Assembly: GCA_946480055.1 (NCBI GenBank)
Contig: CAMLID010000013.1
Span: 1 to 64,000 of the forward strand
From: an uncultured Lysobacter sp.
GTDB taxonomy: Bacteria; Pseudomonadota; Gammaproteobacteria; Xanthomonadales; Xanthomonadaceae
Length of the DNA stretch: 64,000 bases
Reading direction: 5' to 3'
Numbering within the stretch: the first letter of the stretch is position 1; each line of letters starts with the position of its first letter. Under the pieces are notes generated by a model that saw nothing but the letters and a program-made list of their open reading frames with translations, ran no database searches and was not told where the DNA came from. Both the position numbers and the translations under genes were made by a program. This document shows positions 51,378 through 60,262 of the stretch, piece by piece.

Positions 51378-52322
51378 TCAGCGCGCGACGCCCAGAGCGG
51401 GCAGTGCGGACGCAGTGGGAACAGGAGCAGAAACAGAGACAGGAGCGACGACGCGGCGGTTGGCCAGGACCACGCCGACGAACACCAGCGCCACCGCCGG
51501 CGCGAAGCCCCAGCCCAGGCGCTCGCCGAACAGCACCGCGCCCCAGATCACGCCGGTCAGCGCGACCACGTAACCGATCTGGCTGTAGGCGACGGAGTCG
51601 GCGATGCGTTGCAGGGCGGCGGCGGCGACATTGGCCGACAGGGTGACCAGCACCATCGCCAGCAGCAGTGGCCAGGAGGCGGCCAACTGGTCCAGGCCCG
51701 CACGCTGGCCGCTGACCGCGATCAACGGCAGCACCGCCAGGGCCTGGACCAGCATCGTGCCGGCGCTGGACATCGGCGCGCTCAGCTCGCTCGGCCAGTA
51801 ACGGCTGCGGTAGACGTTGCCGATCGCCAGCAGCACCGGCACGCCCAGGGCGATGGTCAGGGCCAGCGCCTGTTCGGCCTCGACCGAGCGCGCGCGCGGC
51901 ACCAGCACCAGCAGCACGCCGGCCAGACCCAGGGCGGTGCCCAGGGCGGCGGTCGGGCTCGGCCAGCGGCGCTCGACCAGGGCGTTGAACAAGGAGGTGA
52001 ACATCGGCGACAGGGTCACCACCACGGTGAAGATGCCGGCCGGGATCCGCGCCAGCACCCAGTTGCCGAGCAGGGCCGAACCGGCGACCGCGATCAGGGC
52101 GGCGACCAGGTAGAAGCGGCGCGAGGCCGGGTCCAGCGGCAGGCGTTCGCCGCGCGCGGTCTGCACCGCCATCAGCACCGCGGCGGCGCCGCCGGTCTGA
52201 ATCAGGGAAACAATCAGCGGGCTCAGGCCGCGGCCCAGCAGCAGCTTGCCGATCACGAAAATGGCGCCGACCAGGCTGCCGGCCAGCAAAGTGAGGATTA
52301 GGCGCTTCGTGGTGAGGTTCAT
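51378..52322 (-). CDS. EamA/DMT-type transporter
   Basis: A 314-residue ten-helix membrane protein with two EamA repeats (e.g. LILTLLAGSLVGAIFVIGKL at the start and IGYVVALTGVIWGAVLFGE near the end). It exports small metabolites or drugs. It is divergent from a LysR-type regulator gene across a 94-base gap, a common regulator/exporter pair, so the LysR protein probably controls it. Confidence 0.9.
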   Translation of the reverse strand: MNLTTKRLILTLLAGSLVGAIFVIGKLLLGRGLSPLIVSLIQTGGAAAVLMAVQTARGERLPLDPASRRFYLVAALIAVAGSALLGNWVLARIPAGIFTVVVTLSPMFTSLFNALVERRWPSPTAALGTALGLAGVLLVLVPRARSVEAEQALALTIALGVPVLLAIGNVYRSRYWPSELSAPMSSAGTMLVQALAVLPLIAVSGQRAGLDQLAASWPLLLAMVLVTLSANVAAAALQRIADSVAYSQIGYVVALTGVIWGAVLFGERLGWGFAPAVALVFVGVVLANRRVVAPVSVSAPVPTASALPALGVAR

Positions 52323-52416
52323 GGCGTCGTACCGGGGCGGGATGGGCGGGACGAGGCCAAGTTAAGGATTTAGGGCCTGCGGATAATCGGCCCGGACGTG
52401 GTTAGACTGTTTCCCT

Positions 52417-53358
52417 ATGTCAACAATCCTGCAGGGGCGCCTGCCCGTCCCCGACCTCGCCGGCCTGCTCGCCTTCGTGCGGGTGGCCGAACTGGGCAGC
52501 TTCGTGCGCGCCGCCGAAGCCCTGGGCCTGTCGAAGGCCGCGGTCAGCAAGCAGGTCTCGGCGCTGGAAGGGCGCCTGGGCGCGCGCCTGCTGCACCGGA
52601 CCACGCGCCGGCTCAGCCTGACCGAGGCCGGCCAGGCCTACCTGCGCCACGCCCAGTCGGCGTTCGCCGAGGCGCGCGCGGCCGAGGACGCGGTCGCCGG
52701 CACCGGCGATCTCGCCCAGGGCCGGCTGCGGGTGTCGGTGCCGATGACCTTCGGCGTGATGCACGTGGCCCCTCACGTCGGGCCGTTCCTGGCCCTGCAT
52801 CCGCAAGTCGATCTGGATCTGCAGTTGGACGATCGCCCGACCGACCTGGTCATGGAGAGCCAGGACCTGGCGATCCGCCTGGGCCGCCTGGAAGCCTCCA
52901 GCCTGGTCGCGCGCACCATCGCCCACAGCGGCGTGCTGCTGTGCGCCTCACCCGCCTACCTGGACCGTCGCGGCCGCCCGCAGCGCCCCGACGAACTCGG
53001 CGCGCACGACTGCCTGCACTTCAGCCTGGCCGCGACCGGCCGCACCTGGGAGCTGCGCCACGGCGACGAAGTCGTGCGCATCGCCCTGGGCGCGCGCCTG
53101 GACGCGAACTCCAGCCTCGCCCTCAAGGCCGCCGTGCTGGCCGGCGCCGGCATCGCCCGCATTCCCGAATTCGCCATCGCCGACGAGATCCGCGACGGCC
53201 GCATGGAGCGCGTGCTGCCCCACTGGGACATCACCGGCCTGAACGTGCACGCGGTGATGCCGGAAAGGCGCTACGTGCCGGCGAAGGTGCGGGCGTTCGT
53301 AGAGTTTTTGGAGGCGCGGTGGAAGGAGAATCCGGGGTGGCTAAGTGCCGCGTCATGA
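52417..53358 (+). CDS. LysR family transcriptional regulator
   Basis: A 313-residue LTTR: N-terminal winged HTH (LLAFVRVAELGSFVRAAEAL, SKAAVSKQVSALEGRLGARL) and a periplasmic-binding-like effector domain (VSVPMTFGVMHVAPHVGPFL). Style matches the CrgA-like group. It is divergent from the DMT exporter gene; the promoter of both lies in 52323-52416. Start at the ATG 52417. Confidence 0.92.
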   Translation: MSTILQGRLPVPDLAGLLAFVRVAELGSFVRAAEALGLSKAAVSKQVSALEGRLGARLLHRTTRRLSLTEAGQAYLRHAQSAFAEARAAEDAVAGTGDLAQGRLRVSVPMTFGVMHVAPHVGPFLALHPQVDLDLQLDDRPTDLVMESQDLAIRLGRLEASSLVARTIAHSGVLLCASPAYLDRRGRPQRPDELGAHDCLHFSLAATGRTWELRHGDEVVRIALGARLDANSSLALKAAVLAGAGIARIPEFAIADEIRDGRMERVLPHWDITGLNVHAVMPERRYVPAKVRAFVEFLEARWKENPGWLSAAS

Positions 53359-53433
53359 CTACGCGTAGTCACAGTCGCCATAGCCTGCCGCGCGGATCTG
53401 CACGGACGTCGCTGCGGTTCGTCTTCGGTTTCG

Positions 53434-53781
53434 TCAATCGGTTCGTGTGGCGTCCAATGCCAGACCGCAATGCGCGCAATACCGCACGTGCGCGTTGAGG
53501 CTGGCGATGGCCCAGGTGGGCGTGTGCGCGCGCGACAGCCGATAGCGGCAATGCGGGCAGCGCAGCAGGAGGCTCAGCCCAAATGCGACTGCGATGTAGA
53601 CGACAGTGCCCAACAGCAGCAGCGACCACCAATAGGAAATGCACCATTGCGCGAATGCCGATTCGCTGTCGGACAGGCTCAAGGCGACCATGTAGGCCAC
53701 AACGGCGGGCAGGATCGCGAATACCTGGATCGCCAGTCCTATGCGCGCGATTCTGGCCAGTCGCTGACGCTGGGTAAGCAT
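53434..53781 (-). CDS. Membrane protein with two CxxC pairs
   Basis: A 115-residue protein with two membrane segments (ARIGLAIQVFAILPAVVAYM, then LLLLGTVVYIAVAFGLSLLL) followed by a zinc-ribbon-like pair: LRCPHCRYRLSRAH and VRYCAHCGLALDAT. No family recognised. It may be a zinc-binding or disulfide-exchange anchor. It is convergent with the LysR gene and divergent from rmuC, whose start is 95 bases away. Confidence 0.6.
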   Translation of the reverse strand: MLTQRQRLARIARIGLAIQVFAILPAVVAYMVALSLSDSESAFAQWCISYWWSLLLLGTVVYIAVAFGLSLLLRCPHCRYRLSRAHTPTWAIASLNAHVRYCAHCGLALDATRTD

Positions 53782-53876
53782 CGGATCTCCTGAATCGATG
53801 GTGCGCCTGGGTCAAGCATAGCGTCGGGACACCGCGCATTCTTAGTCCTTGAGAGGCTCCGGGCTACACTGTCGCC

Positions 53877-55232
53877 ATGGCCGAAACCCCGCTGCTGCTG
53901 ACCCTGTTGTTGATCGCCGTGCTGGTGGCGATCGTGTTGTTGATCGTGCTCCTGCTGCGCAAGCCCGACGGCCGCCTGGAGCAGTCGCTGCGCGAGGAGC
54001 AGCGCGAGGGGCGCGGCGAGTTGCGCCAGCAGCTCGATAGCCTGTCATCGGCGCAGGAGCAGCGCATCGAAGGCTTCGGCGGGCGCCTGACCGAACTGAC
54101 CCAGCGCACCGACCAGCGTCTGGATCAGCTGGTGGTCACGCTGACCGACGATGCGCGCAAGGGCCGCGGCGAGGCGGCGGAATCGCAGCAGCGCTTCGCC
54201 GAGGGATTGGGCCAGCGCCTCAACGAGCTCACCCAGCGCAACGAGCTGCGCATCGGCGAGCTGCGCACGACCTTGGAGGAGCGCCTGCGCGAACTGCAAG
54301 CCGACAACACCGCCAAGCTCGAGCAGATGCGCGCGACCGTGGACGAGAAGCTGCAGACCACGCTGGAAACCCGTCTGGGCGAGTCGTTCCGGCTGGTGTC
54401 CGAGCGCCTGGAACAGGTCCAGCGCGGCCTGGGCGAGATGCAACAGCTGGCCAACGGCGTCGGCGACCTCAAGCGCGTGCTGACCAACGTCAAGACCCGC
54501 GGCACCTTCGGCGAAGTGCAGCTGGGCGCGCTGCTGGAGCAGGTGCTGACGATCGAACAATACGACAGCAACGTCGCCACCGTGCCGGGCAGCAACGAGC
54601 GCGTCGAGTACGCGGTGCGCCTGCCGGGCACCACGCCGGAGCAGCCGGTTCGTCTGCCGATCGACGCCAAGTTCCCGCGCGAGGACTACGAGCGCATGCT
54701 CGACGCACAGGATCGCGTCGATCCCGAGGCGCTGGCGATCGCCGCGGCCGGGCTGGAGCGTCAGGTCAAGGTCGAAGCCAAGCGCATCCGCGACAAATAC
54801 CTGGCGCCGCCGCACACCACCGACTTCGCTCTGTTGTTCCTGCCCACCGAAGGCCTGTACGCCGAAGTGCTGCGCCGGCCGGGTTTGTTCGAGGCGCTGC
54901 AGCGCGATTTCCGCGTCACTCTGGTCGGGCCGACCACTTTGCTGGCCCTGCTCAACAGCCTGCAGATGGGCTTCCGCACGCTGGCGATCGAACAGCGTTC
55001 CAGCGAGGTCTGGCAGCTGCTGGGCGCGGTCAAGAGCGAGTTCGGCAAGTTCGCCGACGTGCTGGAACGCACGCGCACGCAGTTGGACACGGTGCGCAAG
55101 AGCATCGACGGCGCCGGCGTGCGTACGCGCGCGATCGAACGCAAGCTCAAGGGCGTGGAGACGATGCCGTCCGACGAAGCGCGACGCCTGCTGGGCAGCG
55201 ACGATTTCATCGAAGGCGACGACGAGGCTTAA
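53877..55232 (+). CDS. rmuC: DNA recombination protein RmuC
   Basis: A 451-residue protein with an N-terminal membrane helix (LLLTLLLIAVLVAIVLLIVL), a long coiled coil (~40-180, e.g. GELRQQLDSLSSAQEQRIEG) and the nuclease-like RmuC core domain (GVGDLKRVLTNVKTRGTFGE, VEYAVRLPGTTPEQPVRLPI, LFLPTEGLYAEVLRRPGLFE). RmuC limits inversions at inverted repeats. Start at the ATG 53877. A terminator-like hairpin repeat follows at 55270. Confidence 0.93.
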   Translation: MAETPLLLTLLLIAVLVAIVLLIVLLLRKPDGRLEQSLREEQREGRGELRQQLDSLSSAQEQRIEGFGGRLTELTQRTDQRLDQLVVTLTDDARKGRGEAAESQQRFAEGLGQRLNELTQRNELRIGELRTTLEERLRELQADNTAKLEQMRATVDEKLQTTLETRLGESFRLVSERLEQVQRGLGEMQQLANGVGDLKRVLTNVKTRGTFGEVQLGALLEQVLTIEQYDSNVATVPGSNERVEYAVRLPGTTPEQPVRLPIDAKFPREDYERMLDAQDRVDPEALAIAAAGLERQVKVEAKRIRDKYLAPPHTTDFALLFLPTEGLYAEVLRRPGLFEALQRDFRVTLVGPTTLLALLNSLQMGFRTLAIEQRSSEVWQLLGAVKSEFGKFADVLERTRTQLDTVRKSIDGAGVRTRAIERKLKGVETMPSDEARRLLGSDDFIEGDDEA

Positions 55233-55269
55233 GGGCGACAGCCCATAAAGCAGGAAGCCCTTGATCTTC

Positions 55270-55465
55270 CCTTCTCCCACCGGGAGAAGGTGGCGCGCAG
55301 CGCCGGATGAGGGTCCGGCCTTGAGGTTGGAGCTGCGCACTCGCGCCGGCGGACCCTCACTCCTCACCCCACACCGGCCCGACGACATAGCGGTCGGGCG
55401 TTCGGGCAGCGCGAGCCGATGGCTCGCAAGCGCCGCCCCTCACCCCGCCAGCGGGAGAGGGGCTA
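55270..55465. repeat. Dispersed hairpin repeats between convergent rmuC and mlaA
   Basis: CCTTCTCCC-ACC-GGGAGAAGG (55270-55290) is a perfect 9-base hairpin. Further on, GCGAGCC-GAT-GGCTCGC (55411-55427) forms another, and CCCCGCCAGCGGGAGAGGGG ends the region. GGATGAGGGTCC-type sequence lies between. These belong to the GGGAGAGGGG family seen at 35798 and 37419 and probably terminate both genes. Confidence 0.6.
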
Positions 55466-55472
55466 AGAACCG

Positions 55473-56741
55473 TCAGCGGTTGTAATTCGCGTCCGTCGGC
55501 ATCATCGGCATCGCATCGGCCGGGACGCTGGGGTTGCTGTCGTCGCGCAGATAGTCCGGCAGGCCCTGGTCTTCGGCGTCCATGCGGTCGCCGAAGATCT
55601 GGTAGTCGCGGCGTTGCATCCACGAGTCGCGGACCAGGGTGTAATCGTCCTCGGCGCCTTCGCGCAGGGCGTCGGTGGGCATCAGCTGGGCGCGCACGTC
55701 GACCAGCTGCAGGCCCTGCAGCGGGATGCGGATGCGGTCCGGATCGACCTGGCGCAGCGGACTCAGCGGCGCGTCGCCGACCGCGCCGAAGGCATCGCGC
55801 ACGGTGCGCGGGCCGAACAGCGGCAGTTCCAGATAACGCGAGCGCTTCCAGCCCCACACGCCCATGGTCTGGCCGAAGTCTTCGCTGCGGTTGGGCAGCT
55901 TGGCGTCGCTGGCGGGGTCGAAGATGCCGCCGATGCCGACCGTGGTGTTGAGCGCGAAACGGCCCAGCGACTGCGCGGCCTGCTTGGGCTTGCCCTGCAG
56001 CAGGGCGTTGACCGCCGACACCGGCTGGCCGAGGTTGTTGAAGAAATTGCTCACGCCCAGGCGCACCGGGCGCGGGACCACGCGCACGTAGGCGCGCGCG
56101 AGCGGCTTGGCGATCACGCGATCCACCGCGTTGTTGAAGCGGTGCATCTTGCGGTTGTAGCGCTCCCACGGGTCGTAGATCGTCGGCAGCGCGGCCGGCG
56201 CCGGCAGGGTCGGGTCGGCGACCGGGTCGTATTCCTGCGATTGCGCGCCGTAGAGCGCATCGAAGTCGCGCTCGGCGTCGGTGCGCGGATCGGCCTGGCC
56301 CGTATCGGCCGCAGCGGCGGCGGCAGCGCCCGCGTTGGATGCGGCTTCGGACACTGCGGCGACTTCGGCCGGCGTGGAGGCGTCCAGCGCCGATACCGGT
56401 GCGTTGGACGCGTTCGCGGCCGCGGTGGCGGACGCCTCCGCTTCAGCGGCTGCGCTTGCGGCCCGCTTGGCGGCATCGGCGGCTTCCGCTTCGGCGGCGG
56501 CGGCGTCCCACGCCGCCAAGGCAGCATCCGCTTCGGCCGGTGCCGTCGTTGCGCCGGCGGCCGGCTGGGTCTTGCCGTCCTCGATCTTGAGGCGGCAGGC
56601 CACGGCGGCCTCCGCGCTGCCGTCGCCGGCGGCCAGACAGGTTTCGAAGGTGTTGCGCTGCTGCGCCGACATCTGCTGCGCGTTGGCGGCCAGCGGCAAC
56701 AGCACGAGGGCGAGAGCGATTACGGGGGAGGGGGAGCGCAT
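55473..56741 (-). CDS. mlaA: MlaA/VacJ family protein with Ala-rich extension
   Basis: A 422-residue MlaA-type outer-membrane lipid-transport protein. The MlaA domain is visible from ~195 (YDPWERYNRKMHRFNNAVDR, SDAKLPNRSEDFGQTMGVWG, YLELPLFGPRTVRDAFG). An N-terminal signal peptide ends LAANAQQM without a lipobox cysteine, although MlaA is normally a lipoprotein. Between signal and MlaA domain lie ~150 extra residues, mostly Ala/Asp/Glu-rich low complexity (~85-160). Last gene of the mla operon. Confidence 0.9.
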   Translation of the reverse strand: MRSPSPVIALALVLLPLAANAQQMSAQQRNTFETCLAAGDGSAEAAVACRLKIEDGKTQPAAGATTAPAEADAALAAWDAAAAEAEAADAAKRAASAAAEAEASATAAANASNAPVSALDASTPAEVAAVSEAASNAGAAAAAAADTGQADPRTDAERDFDALYGAQSQEYDPVADPTLPAPAALPTIYDPWERYNRKMHRFNNAVDRVIAKPLARAYVRVVPRPVRLGVSNFFNNLGQPVSAVNALLQGKPKQAAQSLGRFALNTTVGIGGIFDPASDAKLPNRSEDFGQTMGVWGWKRSRYLELPLFGPRTVRDAFGAVGDAPLSPLRQVDPDRIRIPLQGLQLVDVRAQLMPTDALREGAEDDYTLVRDSWMQRRDYQIFGDRMDAEDQGLPDYLRDDSNPSVPADAMPMMPTDANYNR

Positions 56742-56815
56742 GGTCGCAGTCTATTCGCTAAGGGCGGCCTGGCCACGTCCCTGGGGCGATGGCGACCGCA
56801 ACGGTGTGTTCGGGA

Positions 56816-57097
56816 TCAGCTGGAAAAGCCCAGTCCCTCGTCGAGTCGGTACGCGGTGCGCAGCTCGGTCAAACCGGGCGGCGTGCCGATCACGCTCACG
56901 CCCGGCGTGCGCGCGGCGAGTTCGGCCAACAGCGCCAGGCCGGCGCTGTCGACTTCGCTGACCGCGCCCAGCTCCAGGCGGCGCAGGTCCTTGAGCAGCG
57001 GCAGGGCCTGCCGCCACAGCGTCGCCACCGCGGCGCGGTCGAGCGCGCCGGTGAACACCAGCGCTTCGCCTTCGCGTCGGACGGTGGCTGCGCTCAT
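56816..57097 (-). CDS. mlaB: STAS-domain protein MlaB
   Basis: A 93-residue STAS protein with GALDRAAVATLWRQALPLLK and the phosphorylation-loop-like EVDSAGLALLAELAARTPG containing the conserved D-S-A-G. In E. coli MlaB activates the MlaFE ABC transporter from the cytoplasm. It lies between mlaC and mlaA on the same strand, with mlaC ending 2 bases before it starts. Confidence 0.9.
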   Translation of the reverse strand: MSAATVRREGEALVFTGALDRAAVATLWRQALPLLKDLRRLELGAVSEVDSAGLALLAELAARTPGVSVIGTPPGLTELRTAYRLDEGLGFSS

Positions 57098-57099
57098 GC

Positions 57100-57756
57100 T
57101 CAGTTGCCCTGGGCCTGGGCCTGCAGACGGCCGGCCTGGATGTCGGCGGCGACCTGCGGGATCGACTTCTGCTTGAGCGGGGTGTCGAACTGGTTGCGGA
57201 AGGTCTGCACGAAGCTGACGCCTTCCACCATCACGTCGAACACTTTCCAGTTGCTGCCGACCTTTCGCATCAGGTAGTCGACCGGCACCGGCTCGCCGCC
57301 CTGGCGCAGGTATTCGCTGGACACCTTCATGATCGCGCCGCCGCGCAGCGGGGTCTCGGACTTGATCCGGACCTTGAGCTTGGCGTTGAAATCCAGCAGC
57401 GAGGAACCGTAGCGCTGCATCAGGCTGTTGCTGAGCGCGTCGGCGAACAGCTTGACGTCGGCGTCGGAGGCGCCGCGGCCGTGCGTGCCCAGGACCAGAC
57501 GCGCGGCGTAGTCGCGGTCGAACATCTGGTTGAACTCGGTGCTGATGAACTGGCTCAGCGCGGCGCGGTTCTTGGTGAACTCGGCGCGGCGCGCTTCCAG
57601 CGTGCTCAGGATGCGGGTGCTGTTGGCCAGCACCATCTGGCTGGGCGAACCGGCCGGGGCGGTCGCGGCGGCGGTCGCGGCCTGCGCGAACACCGCGGCG
57701 GGCGCGGCGGCGAGCAGCGCCGCAGCGATTACGAGGGAAATGAGGTTGCGCTTCAT
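57100..57756 (-). CDS. mlaC: Phospholipid-binding protein MlaC
   Basis: A 218-residue periplasmic carrier that shuttles phospholipid between MlaA and MlaFEDB. The signal peptide is MKRNLISLVIAAALLAAAPA (cleavage near AVFAQA). The Tol_Tol/MlaC fold is shown by RAALSQFISTEFNQMFDRDY, ALSNSLMQRYGSSLLDF and WKVFDVMVEGVSFVQTFR. Start at the ATG 57756, overlapping the stop of mlaD by 4 bases. Confidence 0.92.
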   Translation of the reverse strand: MKRNLISLVIAAALLAAAPAAVFAQAATAAATAPAGSPSQMVLANSTRILSTLEARRAEFTKNRAALSQFISTEFNQMFDRDYAARLVLGTHGRGASDADVKLFADALSNSLMQRYGSSLLDFNAKLKVRIKSETPLRGGAIMKVSSEYLRQGGEPVPVDYLMRKVGSNWKVFDVMVEGVSFVQTFRNQFDTPLKQKSIPQVAADIQAGRLQAQAQGN

Positions 57757-58316
57757 GGCTTGCTCTCGTCGTGGGTGGGGGCGGCGTCGCCTTGTAGGTA
57801 CGCCGGAACGTCGTTGGTGGCGGGCGCCGCGGCGTCCTTCTTGTCGCCGCCCTGGGTGCCGCCGCCGCTGAACATGTACTTGCCGACCAGCTGGATCAGG
57901 TCGACCGCGGGCTGGGTCAGGAAGATCTCGTCGCCGGGCTTGAGCGGCTCCGGATCGCCGCCCGGGGTCAGGCCGATATAGCTCTCGCCCAGCAGTCCGC
58001 TGGTGAAGATGCCGGCCGAGGTGTCGGCGGGCAGGTCCTTGTACTGGCTGTTGATCGCCAGGGTGACCTTGGACTCGAAGGTCTTGGGGTCGAGCTCGAT
58101 GTGGGCGACCTGGCCGACCGCGACGCCGCCGATCTTGACCGGCGCGTTCGGGCGCAGCGCGCCGATGGTGGTGAAACGGGCCTTGAGCGCGTAGCTGTCG
58201 CCGCCGAAGCCCCACTTGCCGTTGGTGGAGGCGATCGCCAGCACCAGCAGCGAGGCCAGAGCGAGCAACAGGAACGCGCCGACGGCGAATTCGATGCGGG
58301 GACTGCGGACGGACAT
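57753..58316 (-). CDS. mlaD: MlaD, MCE-domain subunit of the Mla transporter
   Basis: A 187-residue protein with an N-terminal membrane anchor (IEFAVGAFLLLALASLLVLA) and one MCE domain (LKARFTTIGALRPNAPVKIG, VAHIELDPKTFESKVTLAIN, IFTSGLLGESYIGLTPGGDP). It forms the hexameric periplasmic ring of MlaFEDB. A Thr/Asp/Gly-rich tail follows. It overlaps mlaC by 4 bases and is 99 bases downstream of mlaE. Confidence 0.92.
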   Translation of the reverse strand: MSVRSPRIEFAVGAFLLLALASLLVLAIASTNGKWGFGGDSYALKARFTTIGALRPNAPVKIGGVAVGQVAHIELDPKTFESKVTLAINSQYKDLPADTSAGIFTSGLLGESYIGLTPGGDPEPLKPGDEIFLTQPAVDLIQLVGKYMFSGGGTQGGDKKDAAAPATNDVPAYLQGDAAPTHDESKP

Positions 58317-58415
58317 GAGGTGGGATCTCCAAGTACCGATCGTTAACCGCCAAAAGAGCGGGTGTTGCATTGGAAAGTCCGCACAAGGATGTGCGGGTTC
58401 TTGCGAAGGGACTCG

Positions 58416-59165
58416 CTATTTGAACAGCAGCGCGGACATGACGAAGTTGAACATCAGCACGAGCAGGGACGCGTTCACCACCGCCTTGGTGGTCGCGACC
58501 GAGGTGCCTTCGATGGTCGGTTCGGCGTGGTAGCCGACGTAGGCCGCGACCAGCGCCGAGGTGGCGCCGAACACGCCGGACTTCAACAAGGCCACGCAGA
58601 AGTCGTCGACGAAATCGACGTTGTCCTTCAGCGCGGGCCAGAAGTAGCCCGGGTCCAGGCCGATCACGTGCACCGCTTCGAGGTAGCTGGCGGCGATCGC
58701 GAAGCTGCAGAAGAAGCCGGTCAGCAGCGGCACGCTCAGCACCGCGGCCCAGAAGCGCGGCGCGACCGCCTTGCCGACCGGGTCGATCGCCATCAGGCCC
58801 AGCGCGGTGATCTGGTCGGTGGCGCGCATCAGGCCCAGTTCGGCCGCGATCGAGCTGCCGGCGCGGCCGATGAACAGCAGCGCGGTCAGGACCGGGCCGA
58901 GTTCGCGGTACAGCGACAGCCCGAGCAGGGTGCTCAGCGAGTTGCTGGCGCCGAAGGTGGCGAGTGTGCGGTAGCCCTGCAAGGTCAGCACCAGGCCCAC
59001 GAACGCGCCGCCAACGGCGATGATCGGCAGCGAACGTGCACCTATCTTGTAGATCTCGCGGGTCAGCTCGCGGAAGAAGTCGGGGGTCGGCTTGGACGCG
59101 CGGAACACCGACAGGGTGAACAGGCCGGCGCGGCCGAGCTGGCGGGTGGCTTCGACGAAGGGCAT
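58416..59165 (-). CDS. mlaE: MlaE, permease of the Mla transporter
   Basis: A 249-residue ABC permease of the MlaE/Ttg2B family with five membrane segments (SLPIIAVGGAFVGLVLTLQG, GRAGSSIAAELGLMRATDQI for the conserved loop, AVLSVPLLTGFFCSFAIAAS). Start at the ATG 59165, overlapping the stop of mlaF by 1 base. Length is standard. Confidence 0.93.
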   Translation of the reverse strand: MPFVEATRQLGRAGLFTLSVFRASKPTPDFFRELTREIYKIGARSLPIIAVGGAFVGLVLTLQGYRTLATFGASNSLSTLLGLSLYRELGPVLTALLFIGRAGSSIAAELGLMRATDQITALGLMAIDPVGKAVAPRFWAAVLSVPLLTGFFCSFAIAASYLEAVHVIGLDPGYFWPALKDNVDFVDDFCVALLKSGVFGATSALVAAYVGYHAEPTIEGTSVATTKAVVNASLLVLMFNFVMSALLFK

Positions 59166-59953
59166 CAGGCGGCCTCCGCCGTGCGCGGCGCGGCGTCGAA
59201 CGCGATCGGGCCGTCGGGTTCGCCGCGCAGGAACTGCTGCACCAGCGGATCGGTGCTGGCTTCCAGTTGCGCCGGGGTGCCGGAGAAGACGATGCCGCCG
59301 TTGGCGATCACGATGGCGTGGTCGGCCACGGGCAGAGTTTCGTGGACGTGGTGGGTCACGATGATGCTGGTCAGGCCGAGGGTGTCGTTGAGGCGGCGGA
59401 CCAGGCTCATGACCACGCCGGAGGCGATCGGGTCCAGGCCGGTCAGCGGTTCGTCGTAGATCATCAGCGGCGGGTCCAGCGCCAGCGCCCGCGCCAGCGC
59501 GACCCGGCGCGCCATGCCGCCGGACAGTTCGCGCGGGTAGGCGTCGGCGGCGGCACGCAGGCCGACCGCGTTGAGCTTCATCAGCACCAGGCGCCGGATC
59601 AGGGCGTCGGGCAGATCGGTATGGGTGCGCAGCGGCAAGGCCACGTTCTCGGCCGCGGTGAGGTCGGTGAGCAGGCCGTTGCCCTGCAGCAGCACGCCCA
59701 GGCCCTTGCGCAGTTCCAGCAGTGCGCGCGAACGGCGCGGCACGTCCTGGCCCAGCACTTCGACCCGGCCCGCGGCCGGCGCGAGCTCGCCGGTCAGCGC
59801 CGACAGCAGCGTCGACTTGCCGCTGCCCGAGGGACCCAGCACCGCGACGATGCTGCCGCGCGGCACCGACAGGTTGATATCGCGCAGCACGGCACGGCCG
59901 CCGCGATCCAGTCGCAGGTCGGTCAGGCGGACGATGGGCGTTTCGGTCGTCAT
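59165..59953 (-). CDS. mlaF: MlaF, ATPase of the Mla transporter
   Basis: A 262-residue ABC ATPase: Walker A GPSGSGKSTLLS, Q-loop LLQGNGLLTDLT, signature LSGGMARRVALARAL, Walker B LMIYDEPLTGLDP and a switch histidine in IVTHHVHETL. It powers retrograde phospholipid transport that keeps outer-membrane asymmetry. Start at the ATG 59953. It is the first gene of the mlaF-E-D-C-B-A operon, whose promoter lies in 59954-60262. Confidence 0.94.
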   Translation of the reverse strand: MTTETPIVRLTDLRLDRGGRAVLRDINLSVPRGSIVAVLGPSGSGKSTLLSALTGELAPAAGRVEVLGQDVPRRSRALLELRKGLGVLLQGNGLLTDLTAAENVALPLRTHTDLPDALIRRLVLMKLNAVGLRAAADAYPRELSGGMARRVALARALALDPPLMIYDEPLTGLDPIASGVVMSLVRRLNDTLGLTSIIVTHHVHETLPVADHAIVIANGGIVFSGTPAQLEASTDPLVQQFLRGEPDGPIAFDAAPRTAEAA

Positions 59954-60130
59954 GCTGGGGGCGTCATCCGGAGAGGTGCGGCGGCCGCACGCGGCCCGCG
60001 TGGGGTCGCAAGTTTCGGCAGCTTGGCGGGCTGAGGCTGAACGGGGATGCAGCGCGGTCATTGTCGCAGGTTCCACGGCGACGCCACGCGAACGGCACCA
60101 TCGTCGTGCCGTCGATGCTGGACGGCACGG

Positions 60131-60147
60131 ATTAAGAAGGCTTTAAG
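60131..60147. promoter_or_regulatory. PmrA-like operator box
   Basis: ATTAAG-N5-TTTAAG matches the YTTAAK-N5-YTTAAK pattern of the boxes at 31332-31368 apart from its first base. It lies 178 bases before mlaF and 116 bases before recC, in the 309-base divergent gap 59954-60262, which otherwise holds nothing that I can name. It may place mla under the OmpR-type regulator of this window (inference). Confidence 0.45.
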
Positions 60148-60262
60148 CGCCGGTGTTACGGATGCGACGTGTTGCCGGGCGGCATCGATGGCCCGCTGCC
60201 GCACGCTTCGCCGCCGTAAAAGGAACGCCACGCGTGCGTCCGCGCTGCGGCAAGATGTCGCG

